A stretch of DNA of 64,000 nt from Odiellus spinosus (GCA_963920705.1 OY987239.1:4746254-4810253); one strand, 5' to 3'. Positions 11,001 through 23,083 are shown, counted from the stretch's first letter. Notes: generated by a model not told the origin, from the sequence alone. Program-made: numbers and translations.

Positions 11001-12466
11001 AATTCTCCATATCTCCGAAGAAGAATTCTCCATATCTCCGAAGAAGAATTCTCCATATCTCCGAAGAAGAATTCTCCATATCTCCGAAGAAGAATTCTCC
11101 ATATCTCCGAAGAAGAATTCTCCATATCTCCGAAGAAGAATTCTCCATATCTCCGAAGAAGAATTCTCCATATCTCCGAAGAAGAATTCTCCATATCTCC
11201 GAAGAAGAATTCTCCATATCTCCGAAGAAGAATTCTCCATATCTCCGAAGAAGAGTTCTCCATATCTCGAAGAAGAATTCTCCATATCTCCGAAGAAGAG
11301 TTCTCCATATCTCCGAAGAAGAATTCTCCATATCTCCGAAGAAGAATTCTCCATATCTCCGAAGAAGAATTCTCCATATCTCCGAAGAAGAATTCTCCAT
11401 ATCTCCGAAGAAGAATTCTCCATATCTCCGAAGAAGAATTCTCCATATCTCCGAAGAAGAATTCTCCATATCTCCGAAGAAGAATTCTCCATATCTCCGA
11501 AGAAGAATTCTCCATATCTCCGAAGAAGAATTCTCCATATCTCCGAAGAAGAATTCTCCATATCTCCGAAGAAGAATTCTCCATATCTCCGAAGAAGAAT
11601 TCTCCATATCTCCGAAGAAGAATTCTCCATATCTCCGAAGAAGAATTCTCCATATCTCCGAAGAAGAATTCTCCATATCTCCGAAGAAGAATTCTCCATA
11701 TCTCCGAAGAAGAATTCTCCATATCTCCGAAGAAGAATTCTCCATATCTCCGAAGAAGAATTCTCCATATCTCCGAAGAAGAATTCTCCATATCTCCGAA
11801 GAAGAATTCTCCATATCTCCGAAGAAGAATTCTCCATATCTCCGAAGAATTCTCCATATCTCCGAAGAATTCTCCATATCTCCGAAGAAGAATTCTCCAT
11901 ATCTCCGAAGAAGAATTCTCCATATCTCCGAAGAAGAATTCTCCATATCTCCGAAGAAGAATTCTCCATATCTCCGAAGAATTCTCCATATCTCCGAAGA
12001 ATTCTCCATATCTCCGAAGAAGAATTCTTCATATCTCCGAAGAAGAATTCTCCATATCTCCGAAAAAGAATTCTCCATATCTCCGAAGAAGAATTCTCCA
12101 TATCTCCGAAGAAGAATTCTCCATATCTCCGAAGAAGAATTCTCCATATCTCCGAAGAAGAATTCTCCATATCTCCGAAGAATTCTCCATATCTCCGAAG
12201 AAGAATTCTCCATATCTCCGAAGAAGAATTCTCCATATCTCCAAAGAAGAATTCTCCATATCTCCGAAGAAGAATTCTCCATATCTCCGAAGAAGAATTC
12301 TCCATATCTCCGAAGAAGAATTCTCCATATCTCCGAAGAAGAATTCTCCATATCTCCGAAGAAGAATTCTCCATATCTCCGAAGAAGAATTCTCCATATC
12401 TCCGAAGAAGAATTCTCCATATCTCCGAAGAAGAATTCTCCATATCTCCGAAGAAGAATTCTCCAT
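8040..12466. repeat. 23-bp minisatellite, about 4.4 kb
   Basis: About 190 tandem copies of a 23-bp unit containing GAAGAATTCTCCATATCTCC, each with an EcoRI recognition sequence (GAATTC). Most copies are identical. Marker variants (GAAGAGTTCTCC, TATCTCGAAG, AATTCTTCATATC, CCGAAAAAG) recur at a fixed distance; the GAGTTC/TCTCGAAG pair at 9002 recurs at 11251, giving a higher-order period of 2249 bp. A marker block with TTTCTGTGTAGAAG occurs near 7940, 8248 and 10495. A second internal duplication of 402 bp links the markers at 9731 and 10133. The unit has no stop codon in any frame, so long open frames across it are a by-product. Confidence 0.97.
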
Positions 12467-12770
12467 TTCTAGAAAGAAAAATCCTCCATTTCTAGAAAGA
12501 AAAATTCTCCATTTCTAGAAAGAAAAATTCTCCATTTCTAGAAAGAAAAATTCTCCATTTCTAGAAAGAAAAATTCTCCATTTCTAGAAAGAAAAATTCT
12601 CCATTTCTAGAAAGAAAAATTCTCCATTTCTAGAAAGAAAACTCTCCATTTATAGAAAGAAATTTCTCCATTTCTAGAAAGAAAAATTCTCCATTTCTAG
12701 AAAGAAAAATTCTCCATTTATAGAAAGAAAAATTCTCCATTTCTAGAAAGAAAAATTCTCCATTCCTCCG
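12463..12770. repeat. 24-bp minisatellite adjoining the 23-bp array
   Basis: About 13 copies of a 24-bp unit containing TTTCTAGAAAGAAAAATTCTC (20 of its bases: TTTCTAGAAAGAAAAATTCT). It follows the 23-bp array directly and shares the ATTCTCCAT core with it, so the two units probably descend from one ancestor and were amplified separately. Confidence 0.93.
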
Positions 12771-13255
12771 TAGAAGAATTCTCCATTTCTCTCTAGAAAA
12801 ACTCTTTCTTTATACGAAAAATGTTTGCTCTTTTCTCGTAAGATGCGTTGTACTGAAAATAGAATTCTACCTACTCTTCTCGATAGCCCGAGTTATCCAT
12901 ATAAAGCTGAGAGTATTTTCTGCCAAATAGCTAAAGTTTCAACATCCCTTTAAGAAAGTCTACACGTAAGAAGTTGAAGAAAAATACGCGAGGTTAACCA
13001 TTGAAAAGGGGCCAACTACACCGAAGGGGCTATAGCTATATATTGGCAGCCTTCTGATTCGATTTACTTTGTTTTTTCTTTATTTATATTTTATTCCTAG
13101 CTCTGTAAAGTTCTGAACAGCGTTTGGGCTTTCTCTCGTTTCTTGGAAGAAAATACGCGTTATTAGATCACGGAGGAAAGATAAAAGGGGAGAAGACTTG
13201 GCGAAATGCAGCGGTGAGAGCTCGGGATTGGATCGATCCATTATCCTCTGTTAAG
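12771..13255. other. no recognisable feature
   Basis: Apart from a few decayed minisatellite units at the left, no gene or known repeat is seen. Confidence 0.4.
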
Positions 13256-13893
13256 TCTGGTTTTCACGAGACCGAAATTTTAAGGCTGAATGTCGCATTT
13301 CCGCCGCGAAATTCCGTCCGTTTTCGCTTACGCGACGGCGATTGGTTTTCACGTAACCATTTTTGGTGAACCGAAAATGTTTGGTTTTACGATTTTTAAC
13401 AATTGTCTATGTCCTGTCCTTCATAGACATGTCTATGTCTATGTCTTCTCCTAATTATATCATGTATCAGGTATTTACTCGGGTATTTAAATACATGCCC
13501 TTTGTAATTGTCCGAATTTCGTCCCTATACTGGACAAACAGTTATCCTTCATGGTTGAGTCTTTATACTCTTTTAAACTCCCATCATAAAGAAATCTATG
13601 TTTCCTTATTTCTTCAATAAATTCTTCGTTGTCATCAGCTTTTTTCGATACTTTCGACATTCGAGCGTCCGCCATTTAAAATCTACTCTAGAATCTCGGA
13701 AAACCTCGCCAACGACGAGATCTCGCGTGGGAAAATCCAGGGGTATGATTGGCTGCGGAAAGTTTCGGCCGCTAAAATATAGAACTTTTCTCTAGTCGCG
13801 CGGAAAGAGACTTTTGGTTTCGGCCCGCCGAAATCTTTTCAGCCGCGGCAAGTTTTCGCCCGGTTTTGCCTCAATTTCCGCCCCGTGAAAACC
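13256..13893. repeat. possible word-array foldback 1
   Basis: The left side begins CTGGTTTTCACGAGACCGAA and the right side ends with its near reverse complement (GGAAATT, then CCCCGTGAAAACCAG). Between them the two flanks are filled with variations on CGAAA, GGTTTTCACG and TTTCGGC/GCCGAAA words. The centre holds AGACATGTCTATGTCT repeats rather than a telomere-like motif. It is weaker than the cases at 23.1, 39.3 and 58.0 kb because the arms are more diverged. Confidence 0.4.
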
Positions 13894-13897
13894 AGCC

Positions 13898-14408
13898 TTT
13901 ATTCGTATATTTTCAGATATTTTATTTTCGGATAAAATGTTTGTAACTAAAACAATGAAATTTATATATTCGTAAAATTGTTAAACGTATAAGGTTTGCC
14001 CGAAGATAAGCCTTCGTCGCTTTATCTACCTAGGAATTACTCGTTTTCAAACGTATAACGATGGATAAGAAACATTCGCGATTCCAGAATTAGTCTAAAA
14101 TATAAGAAAAATATTTCAAATTGACTATAAATTCGAAGAATATAAATAAAACGACGAAACTAAGATTTTAAATCATCTTTTTATTCGTTATTTTTCACGA
14201 AAATAAATTTTGAATTTTTTTATCCGAACGTTTAACGCGTATAATATTCTAAGATATTTGGATAAAAAGGGATTTGGATTACGTTTTTTTTAAATTTATC
14301 TTCGAATAAGTTAACTCGAATTAAAAATAGTAAATTTTTAATTAAATAATAATATACATCAGAATTTGGTAGATTTTATCCAATTAATAAAAATTATACG
14401 AATTCAAA
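13898..14408 (-). mobile_element. TA-flanked MITE family copy
   Basis: Reverse-oriented copy. Words CGTATATTTTCAGATATTTT, CCCGAAGATAAGCC and TATCCGAACG are in family order, ending AATTATACGAATTC. Both terminal GAGCTC motifs are eroded. Confidence 0.72.
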
Positions 14409-14762
14409 TCAACAAGTAATTTTTTGCGATTTTTTCTCACGTCTTTCTCTCCCTATACACATCCTACTTGATTAGATGTTACGCAATAAGATGGAAGAAA
14501 TGGCAATGAAGGGTATCCGAGAAAAACGGGTCTCTTTCGTTTGCAGGTTTGCTAGATCAATAAAAACGAAACGCAAAGAGAGTGGGGTGTAAAGAAAGGG
14601 GCGAAAAAGAATCGTGTAAAGGAAACGAAATTTATTCTTCAACGGTTTACACAGATTTCCTTGGGAAAGGTACTGTTTCTTATTCTTATTATTCTTTTTT
14701 TCCACCCAAAGTCGTCTTCAAGGGATAATAAAGCCGTAAATATTTAATAATAGCCCTTGAAA

Positions 14763-15020
14763 TATATTTAAACTCTTTCAAAACTTTTTGCCCGAGTTGT
14801 GTGAACGAGAAACAGTCTTTTCTCGATTTGATTCGATTTCTCGAAACAGCTTCGGGAACCAGTTTCGTACCGATTTGGTTTCAACAACCGATAGATGAAG
14901 CTATGATAAATCGATTTATAAATATAATGCTTGAACACACGCTTAAAAAGATTCCTGGCGATTTGAATATCGGTTTGATTCTACTGTTTCAAATCAATTA
15001 AGAAATATTAGTGTGACCAA
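14763..15020 (+). mobile_element. family C repeat
   Basis: Shares TGTGTGAAC, GATTTCTCGAAACAGCTTCG, CAACCGATAGATGAAGCTAT and CGATTTGAATATCGGTTTGA with the copy at 3060-3390 at matching spacing. Confidence 0.7.
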
Positions 15021-15065
15021 AGTTTTAGTTAATTAAGAAAATTTAGTGTAAATGGAGATCATAAC

Positions 15066-15476
15066 ATAACAACAGGTGTTTTTAAATCGATTCCTTATCG
15101 TATAAATAGGAGTAATCCACCAGTAATTAGAAATTACAATCAACTATTAAACTAGAATTTTTTTTTAACTTATCAGGAAAAAAAGTTTAGCTGAATTCAT
15201 GGATATCCTGATAGGCTGGAGCGACCAATAAAATGTTATTGGAAGTCTCAAGGAGATCTCGCCTTAACGACAAAGCATTGTTCATTGGTAGCTGACTCTT
15301 CATCGCGAAGAAATTCAGGATATCCATGAATCCAGCTAAGCCTATTTTTCGTGTAAGTTTTAAATTTATTTCTAATTTAATATTTGTTGTAATTTTTGCT
15401 GTTGGATTAGGCCTATTTAAACGATAAGGAATTGATAAAAAAATCAATTGCTATTAGGTTGCATTCTCTCTTTAAG
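15066..15476. mobile_element. family D foldback element
   Basis: An inverted-repeat element. The left end holds ATCGATTCCTTATCGTATAA and the right end ACGATAAGGAATTGAT, its near complement. An inner palindrome pairs ATTCATGGATATCCTGA with TCAGGATATCCATGAAT around a unique loop of about 90 bp. Relatives lie at 26312, 30629, 32248 and 44567. Confidence 0.75.
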
Positions 15477-15769
15477 CCTTGGCAACGTGCGTGGCTAAAA
15501 TCGGCAAAACTCTTTCTTTCTACTCTACATATAAGAATAAAGAGAGTAGCGGGGATTTTTCGCTCGGAATTTGGCGTGTCTGATACCGTATAACTCTTTT
15601 CGGGAATTTCATTCTTTTATATTTTTCCTCTAAGATATCTCGATGGACAAACACTCTTAAAGGACTAGTAGCCCAATTTTTGGGCACCTTTTTAGCCACA
15701 ATCCCTAGGGAGGTGTAGGGTTTTATATTCATTGCGCGGTTGGTGTTGGCGATGTTGGCCTACAGAGAA

Positions 15770-16205
15770 AGAAAGTAAAAATACATATTTTATAATCCCC
15801 ATTTTTATCCTAAATATGAACGCTTTTATTTCTGAACATTTAAAAGTATATAACTTAACTTTGTTTGGGTCTATTTAAAGATGGAAGGGCTCAGTTTGTA
15901 GATTAAGAATGGGGCTATTCACGGAACACATCTTCAACACTCTAGAAAAAGACACGGAGAAGATACGACCCTATTTACCGCGACAATAAAAATATATTTT
16001 TATAATCACCCATTTTTGAAATTTTGTTATTGTTAAAAGGCGCCTACAGATAATTCTCGTGCATTCTGGCACCAGTGATTAGTTCGATTTCGCGCGGTCT
16101 TTTTCGTAAGAGTACTTAATCCAGATCAAGTCAATTACCTTTCGCACGAAAATTAAGATTAATTACGTTCCTGAAATAAACTACGTCATATATCGTAAGT
16201 ACAAC
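15770..16205 (+). mobile_element. family B repeat
   Basis: Words ATACATATTTTATAATCCCC, the GGGTCTATTTAAAGATGGAA block, TTCGCGCGGTCTTTTTCGTA and AATTACGTTCCTGAAATAAA are in family order. Confidence 0.68.
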
Positions 16206-16602
16206 AAACACCTATATATATATTTGACATTTTCATTTTAGGGGTTTGCATGTTTTCTTAATTTATACACTGTACACGAATCCATATCACAAAAACATTT
16301 TATTGTTTGTCTTGTTTTTATGCGTTACCATTGCTTGTATCACGTAAATTTTCATCTTTATATCTTTGTTCGTGTAAACATAGAATTCCACTCTCAACTT
16401 TTTCTCTTTGTTTACTTCGTTTCCCCTGATCTCTTTTTTCTCTACAAGGAAAAACATCTCCTTTTCTATATATTATCTTTATTATTTCGAACCCTAGATA
16501 CACCCCACATTCGCTATTCCCAACGCTTTTTGTTGGTTTTGAATAATAGAACAAATAAGAATGTAAAGTTCAAGGTAATGCGCAATGCTTCAGATTTTTG
16601 TA

Positions 16603-17094
16603 GAGCTCGGAATTCGTATAATTTTTATTAATTTGATAGAATCTACTTAATTCTGATGCATATTATCCGTTTTATTACAACTAGGTTATTTTTCTGTAAC
16701 TTATTCGAAGATAAAGTAAAAATCGTAATCCATATCCGTTTTTATCCAAAAATGGCCTTATCTTATAATATTATCCGAGTTATACATTCGGATAAAAAGC
16801 ATTCAAAATTTATTTTCGTGAAAAATAACGAATTAAAAGATGATTTCGTCTTTTTATTTATATTCTTCGAATTAAAAGTCAATTTGAAATATTTTTCTTA
16901 TATTTTTTTTTTTTGAAACGCGAATGTTTCTTATCCATCGTTATACGTTTGAAAACGAATAATTTGTGGGTAGATAAAGCGGCGAAGGCTTATCTTCAGG
17001 TAAACCTTTTAACAATTATACGAATATACAAGTTTCATTGTATATCTGAAAATATACGAATAACAGAAGATAATGGATATCCGACTCTGAGCTC
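16603..17094 (+). mobile_element. TA-flanked MITE, both ends present
   Basis: Left TA|GAGCTCGGAATTCG, right CGACTCTGAGCTC|TA. Internal family words are present (ATTATCCGAGTTATACATTC, GATAAAGCGGCGAAGGC). Open frames inside this element are chance frames in non-coding DNA. Confidence 0.83.
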
Positions 17095-18121
17095 TAAATA
17101 TGGCTCCCTCGGTCATTTTCCGGCTTACAAACCTATATTCCCATAAGTGAACGCGCCACGATAGATAAATTGCTCGATTAAGAAGTTAAAAAAGCTTGAC
17201 TTTCTTAAAAAATAAAAAAAAAATAAAAAAAAAAAAAATCTGTCTCTGCAGGCGTAAATGAAGTTATAGGGGGAGACGCACTTGCTTCATTCACGGTGGA
17301 AGCATCTTAGAGAGAGACATATTACAAAGGAGGTAAAAAAAAAACAACTCCAACATTTTTTTCTGGGAATAGGATTGTTTGGGAATAATTTATTTCCCAG
17401 TCTTCTGAACTCACATCTCTTTCCCCAGTTTCCCGTTGCCTCTCGCGGAAGCGGGTGGGCACGATGTAGGCTAGAAGGTGACGGGACTCTATTGCGGCGA
17501 CATCTTGAGTTTAAGAGTAAAACACCGTTATAATTTTCTTATCGTAACTAGACAAAAATTAAACTTAAAATTATCAAATTATACCACGAACTAGAAACGC
17601 CGAACTTTTACCATTTCGTCGGAAGTAAAGTTCTAGCGATATTAGAACGCGAGATAATAGGTAGGGATAAAATTTCGATTAAGTTATTTTTAAAGATTCG
17701 CTATAATCTTTCGCCATATAATTATCAAAATTATGTCACGAACTAAAGAAGATTTAATTCAAAAGTGAAAACCGTGGACTGATAGCGTTTGTGGTTCGCT
17801 TGATAATAGGTACAGCAAATCATCCTACTCAATTTTCTTACGTCGGTCTCTCTTTATGAAACTTCTTCCGTGTCTCCTTCTCCTATATCTTCTAGAAGGA
17901 AAACGATTTAAGAAATAGAATCGGACAGAGGAGTCGGGTAGGCAAGATCTAGCTAGCTTATTCCAGGCATATTATTCGTTCTACCAAGTCCCAAGTTTAC
18001 AACGCTTGTAGAGGGGTTCGTCTCCCTCCATTAACTCCGATATACGAGAAAGTGGCGAGTATTTCCAACGCGAAAAAACATAGTATCTTTAAGAAGATAT
18101 AGACAAACTTTCAGAGTTGCT
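17095..18121. other. unassigned stretch with short direct repeats
   Basis: No gene recognised. An A-rich run lies near 17205-17240. An ATTATCAAATTATACCACG motif near 17567 recurs in altered form near 17722. A GATAGCGTTTGTGGTT segment near 17782 recurs at 27131. Confidence 0.4.
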
Positions 18122-18483
18122 CACCTTTGCTCCAAATATACCCAGAAGCCGATGAAACCCTCCTTTGAAGTCTATTACTCCCTGGTCTTGTCTACCCCTC
18201 TCTGTATGGGTTAGTTTCAAAAAGCGCGATTCGTACGCCTCCAAACGGTAGATATTTTCGGAACGGGAGTTCGTCGAGCGAATATCTCTAGCAGCCTTGG
18301 AGTTCGTCAAAAAAACGTCGTCGTTTGTGGAGAGGGAATTTTCAATTTTCCGTAGACAGGGGGTATGAAGTAGGACCCCTCCTATCTCGTAAAATTGTGA
18401 ATTTAGCGAGGAGCGCTATATCGAACATTAGAGTAGTAGACTTCAAAGGAGGGTTTCATCGGCTTCTGATATACCCAATATAA
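18122..18483. repeat. foldback repeat with 45-bp arms
   Basis: The left arm contains AGAAGCCGATGAAACCCTCC and the right arm its complement GGAGGGTTTCATCGGCTTCT, extending through TTTGAAGTCTA. The loop is about 270 bp and non-coding. A diverged half of the arm lies just left of the family C repeat at 3060. Confidence 0.75.
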
Positions 18484-18567
18484 AAATCGAGAAAGAAATG
18501 GTAAAACTATCGTTTCACTCGGCGAAAATCCACCGTTTTTCATTTTTATCGCGACGGATAAAACGTA

Positions 18568-18943
18568 GAGCTCGGAATTCGTATAATTACAATTAGATAA
18601 AATATTTTAAATTCTGATGTTTGATAAAAATAGTTCATATTTATTCGAGTTAACTTATTCTAATATAAAGTTAAAAAAATATAATCCATATCCGTTTTTA
18701 TCCAAAATTGGCCTTATCTTAGAATATTATCCGCGTTACACGTTCGGATAAAAAACATTAAAAATTTATTTTCGTGAAAAACAACGAATAAAAAGATGAT
18801 TTTAAAATCTTAGTTTCGTTGTTTTACTTATATTCTTCGAACTAAAAGCCAATTTGAAATATTTTTTCTTATATTTTAGACTAATTCTGGAAACGCGATT
18901 CATGTTTCTTATCCATCGTTATACGTTTGAAAACGAGTAATTT
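18568..18943 (+). mobile_element. TA-flanked MITE, 3' truncated
   Basis: Starts TA|GAGCTCGGAATTCGTATAA, follows the family order and stops inside CGTTTGAAAACGAGTAATTT. The right third is missing. Confidence 0.78.
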
Positions 18944-19453
18944 CAATAACGACAACGCAACGAATATAATACCTATATCCCACCCTAGGGGATATGGAGC
19001 TAAAAAAAATATTAGCAGAATTTTCCGCAAAGAAAAAAACCCCTCGAATTTTGCTCAGTGAAATCTAGCTTGAGTCGAAAGAGCAAAAGTTCTCGCTCGG
19101 AAAAACCATTTGGTGATTAAGTCTGAGAACATTTGGGGCCACCCAGGCTTCCATTTTCTTCCCAAAACTTTTATTTGATAAATATAAAGGTTACCAGACG
19201 GTGTTTTCCAATTTAGTAAATTTGGTTTTTCAAGTAAGGACTATTAGACCGTTTAAAATGATTACAGCTACGGTTTGAAACTTATTTTGAACTCAAATTA
19301 TTCCAAGTTTCTATTTCCAGAAGAACATTTATTTTTAGGTTAAATGGTATTAAAGTGAAACCCTCACCTTTTTTTCCGAAATTTCATTTTTATTTTTCGT
19401 TTTTTTCCTTCATGTTATTGAAAACCTATTCAATTTTGCACACTTCTGAATAT
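18944..19453. other. no recognisable feature
   Basis: AT-rich sequence between two MITE copies. No gene or repeat recognised. Confidence 0.35.
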
Positions 19454-19997
19454 AGCTCGGAATCCGAGATCTATTATCTTCCGTTATTCGTATATTTTCA
19501 GATATTTTATTTTCGGATAAATTGCTTGTAACTAAAACAATGAAATTTGTATATTCGTATAATTGTTAAACGTATAAAGTTTACCCAAAGATAAGCTTGA
19601 TCTACCTACAAATTACTCGTTTTCAAACGTACAACGATGGATAAGCAACATTCGCGTTACCAGAATTAGTCTAAAATATTAGAAAAAATTTCAAATTGAC
19701 TTTTAATTCGAAGAATATAAATAAAACAACGAAACTAAGATTACAAATCATCTTTTTATTCGTTATTTTTCATGAAAATAAATTTAGAATGTTTTTTATC
19801 CGAACGTATAACGCGGATAATATTCTAAGATAAGGCCATTTTTGGATAAAAACGGATACGGATTACGTTTTTTCACTTTATCTTCGAATAAGTTAACTCG
19901 AATGAAAAATATAGTCTATTTTTAATCAAACGGATAATATACATCAGAATTTAGTAGATTTTATCCAATTAATAAAAATTATATGAATTCTGAGCTC
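19454..19997 (-). mobile_element. TA-flanked MITE, reverse, near complete
   Basis: Begins TA|GCTCGGAATCCGAGAT and ends GAATTCTGAGCTC|TA. The interior is the reverse of the family consensus (CAGATATTTTATTTTCGGAT, GGCCATTTTTGGATAAAAAC). Confidence 0.83.
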
Positions 19998-20608
19998 TAA
20001 TTCTATTGGAGCATATTGAAATTAAAATTAATTAATCACAATTTCGTGTGATTAATTTCGTCTGCAAATTGGCATCGCGATTTTTTTTTTCCCGTGTTGG
20101 TGTGTTAATAGTAGTTCCAATTTCTTTAACTGGTAATATCCTTTTCTCCACCCATTGGCCAACAAATCGAACTTTGTGCAAAACAAGTTTAACGAGGAAA
20201 TGGAGAAGCCAAAGTACCCAATCAACAACGGTCTCTCTTTTTTAGAAGCTTTCCCTGACTTGCCGCAAAAGAGATTGTAAGAAGCGTTCAAACCAATGTA
20301 GTTTAAAGAAATGTATCAGTCTTAGAGTATAGTAAGGATCATAGGTAAGGGTAATACTTAACAAATTGGTTAAAAAAGAGTATTCTTAGTATTGGTTTCG
20401 ATATAGAGTTAACTTGACTTTTACAATAATGCCCAAATAGGAACAATTTTCTCCCCCCGAATCAAGAGTTGTATACAATTTTCGTACCACACGGAGAATT
20501 CCATATATTTATAAGTTGAAACACACTCTAGATACACTATTTAAAGTGTCCCTGTCACTAATTTCAATGTCGAAATTTTATACTTTTAGTTTTATTTGAT
20601 TTTGAGTA
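19998..20608. other. no recognisable feature
   Basis: AT-rich sequence between MITE copies. An open frame on - at 20052-20291 has no familiar motif. Confidence 0.35.
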
Positions 20609-21134
20609 AAGCTCGGAATTCGTATAACTTTTATTAATTGAATAAGACCATCGTGAATGTCAATCAGATATTATCCGTTCGCGAAAACATCTATTTCTTA
20701 TTCGAGTTAACGTGTACCCGAATGTAAGGGCAAACTTACAATTCGTACTCATTGTTATAGGAAATTGATACGAGTTATTCATTCGCCGATAAGAAACATT
20801 TGAAACCTTTCGAGTTTCATCCCCGATTTTAACCCAAATTGAGATCTCGGAGCTAGAATTATTTAGTCGCTGTTCCCTTCAATTTAGATGAAAAAATAGA
20901 ATTATTATATTTCATTCTACACGGATTTCGAGAAACAAGATATTTTTATTTCGGTGTTATCCGTTTGAATAAACGCGTAATTTGTTTTTTATTAAAATTT
21001 TATCTCCAGATCCATTGTTTCGCGTCTATATAAATTGTGGTTTTATATTAACAATTTATCCGAGATTAAAATATCTGAAAAAAGTCTAGTTATCAATGGA
21101 TATCACAAGTTAATCATCATCCGACTCCGAGCTT
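20609..21134 (+). mobile_element. TA-flanked MITE, divergent subfamily 2
   Basis: The ends read TA|AAGCTCGGAATTCG and CCGACTCCGAGCTT|TA, so the TIRs and TA match the main family. The interior differs: CATCGTGAATGTCAATCAGA, GGAAATTGATACGAGTTATT and GTTTCATCCCCGATTTTAAC. A second copy lies at 28461-28842. Confidence 0.8.
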
Positions 21135-21179
21135 TAATTTTGAGCGGTTAATTTATATATCATGGTGTTTTTGTAAACT

Positions 21180-21385
21180 TGAGACTGTATTAAGTACTTT
21201 TACGAAAAAAACCGCGCAAAATCGACCTTTTTATTTTAAAAATTTCGAAAATGGCCGATTATCAAATATGTATTTTTACTTTCGCTATAATTTTGTTCTA
21301 TGACATACGTATATATATTTTGAATCGTTTTTTAACGAGCTTTCGGAAAATGCTACTCAATTTCTATTTGGAGCTCATGATAAAT
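21180..21385 (-). mobile_element. family B fragment
   Basis: Contains CTTTTACGAAAAAAACCGCG, then jumps directly to TTTCGAAAATGG and the GAATCGTTTTTTAACGA terminal part. It is an internally deleted copy. Confidence 0.6.
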
Positions 21386-22984
21386 GGGTGAGAGCTCCAC
21401 TTTAACACGCGACAAACTTTAGTGTACAGAATAAACAGAATTCTCCCTTTAGTCCTATAGAATCATTTCCACCGTTGATTCTATATATCGTAGAAGCTTT
21501 TTGGCCCAAAAGTCTTAAAGGCCTTGTGGCAAGAAGAAGAAGAGCCATATATCACGCTCACACTAACTTGACAACGTTTCTACGTTTTGAAGGGATCATT
21601 AATAGGAGCTTTTACTTGTCGATAGTTAAACTGTCGCGTGTATCGTAAAAGAATTGGAAGATTATAGTCCCAAGTTTAGACTGGTTTTCTATTACTTTTC
21701 GGATCACGTGGAAGAGAAGAAATTACGTCCTGGAAGCGACGTACCGGAGAACAAAAGGTATTCGATAAGAACGAATGGTTTCCGGGCACCGGTAAATTTT
21801 CATTTGGACCAAACTGGCCGGGGGTTTCGTTTTAAAGACAAAAATATATATACACATCACGTGACGAGTCTAAAGAAAGACACTCTTCGCGGTGCAAGTT
21901 GGTTAATCGAAACATCTGATGAGTTTCGCCGTGGAGAATGGCGAGTGGAGAAACAATATTAAATCTAAAACGCTTAACTACTGCATGGAAACAGACATCA
22001 ATAGATAAAAAGGAATAATATGAACCGGTTGTGCGTTCATGAGAGTCCTCTAACGGCTAAATGAAACAGGGTTCGTAAAGAGGAATTCTTACGAGTAAGC
22101 TCTTGGCAACTCCCACTTTTTATTTAACATAGCTTTTAGATACGGGTCGATGTTTTACTCAGAATATGAGAAAACATTTTTAATCTTAGGCAAATATTTT
22201 CAGTTTATAATAATTATGTTAAAATTAATTGGTCAACCAACCAATCGTAAACAGTTCCTTGACAGGTATCAAAATATTTAATTTCCCTGACCAGATTTTT
22301 ACTGGTACCTTTTGGGCAATTTCCAAATGCCCTGACTTTTCCAGGTTTTCCAGTTCGTGTACGAACGCTGAAGTAGCAAATTGAATCTTTAATTCAAATT
22401 ATTAGAGTAGTAATTTGATTTTAATAATTAAGTAATAAGATAATGGCTAATCGGATATCGGTCTTTGATATTTCTTTTATAACTTAATCCTCCATCTTAG
22501 TTATTAAAAGTTAACTTTATCTTAGACACGAGATCGCGGCGAATGACCCCCACAACCTTATAGAAATAAGGTAATTTCTCCAAACAGAAAGTACAAAGCT
22601 AGGCCTAGTAAAGCGGAACCAAAAACCAAACGAAAATTCTCTCTCGTAAGGACGTCGTTTATCATTTGACGATATATTTTGGAAGCATAGCATTGCTCAG
22701 CTAGCCTGTATATAATATAGTTGCTTCGAGTGGATATTCAGTCTGCCCCACGGGATTCTTCGCCACTCGATTCAGGTGGATTCTCTCTCTTATTTTCCCA
22801 TTCTTCCTCAGCTTCTTGGCTAGGAGAGTATTTCTATAAAGGCTTGATGAAGAGGCTTAATCATTTTCTAGAACCCCTATACATACTTCCCTACATATGA
22901 CTTTCATCTAGGAGGAATAAGGTCAAAGGGTCACCGATGGCTACAGTTTTTGGTCTAAGCCTATTATCTTAAAGAAAGGCTCTT
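21386..22984. other. unassigned 1.6-kb stretch
   Basis: No recognised gene. An open frame of 102 codons at 21654-21962 (+) has no motif I know, and I leave it uncalled. No repeat family with other copies in the window was seen. Confidence 0.35.
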
Positions 22985-23083
22985 ACGGATCTCCAAATTA
23001 AAATTGATTAGCATTTTCGGAAAGATCGTTAAAAAACGATTCAAAATATATATACATATGTCATAGAACAAAATTACAGCGAC
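22985..23083 (+). mobile_element. family B copy, left part (split by an insertion)
   Basis: Reads AAATTGATTAGCATTTTCGG through CATAGAACAAAATTACAGCG, the family B left half. The next family B word (ATTTTATAATCG) appears only after 23866, so the block between is an insertion. Confidence 0.7.

Noticed and set aside
8040..12466. Regular short repeats resembling a CRISPR array.
   Set aside because: There are no unique spacers; units are contiguous. The context is eukaryotic and no cas genes are present.
16320..17146. Several open frames of 77-103 codons.
   Set aside because: Those from about 16603 rightward fall within or across a TA-MITE copy; the frames differ between copies, so they are chance. 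The leftmost (16320-16631) has no familiar motif.
21654..21962. A 102-codon open frame on +.
   Set aside because: No known motif, no splice context that supports it, and no second copy. Not enough to call a gene.
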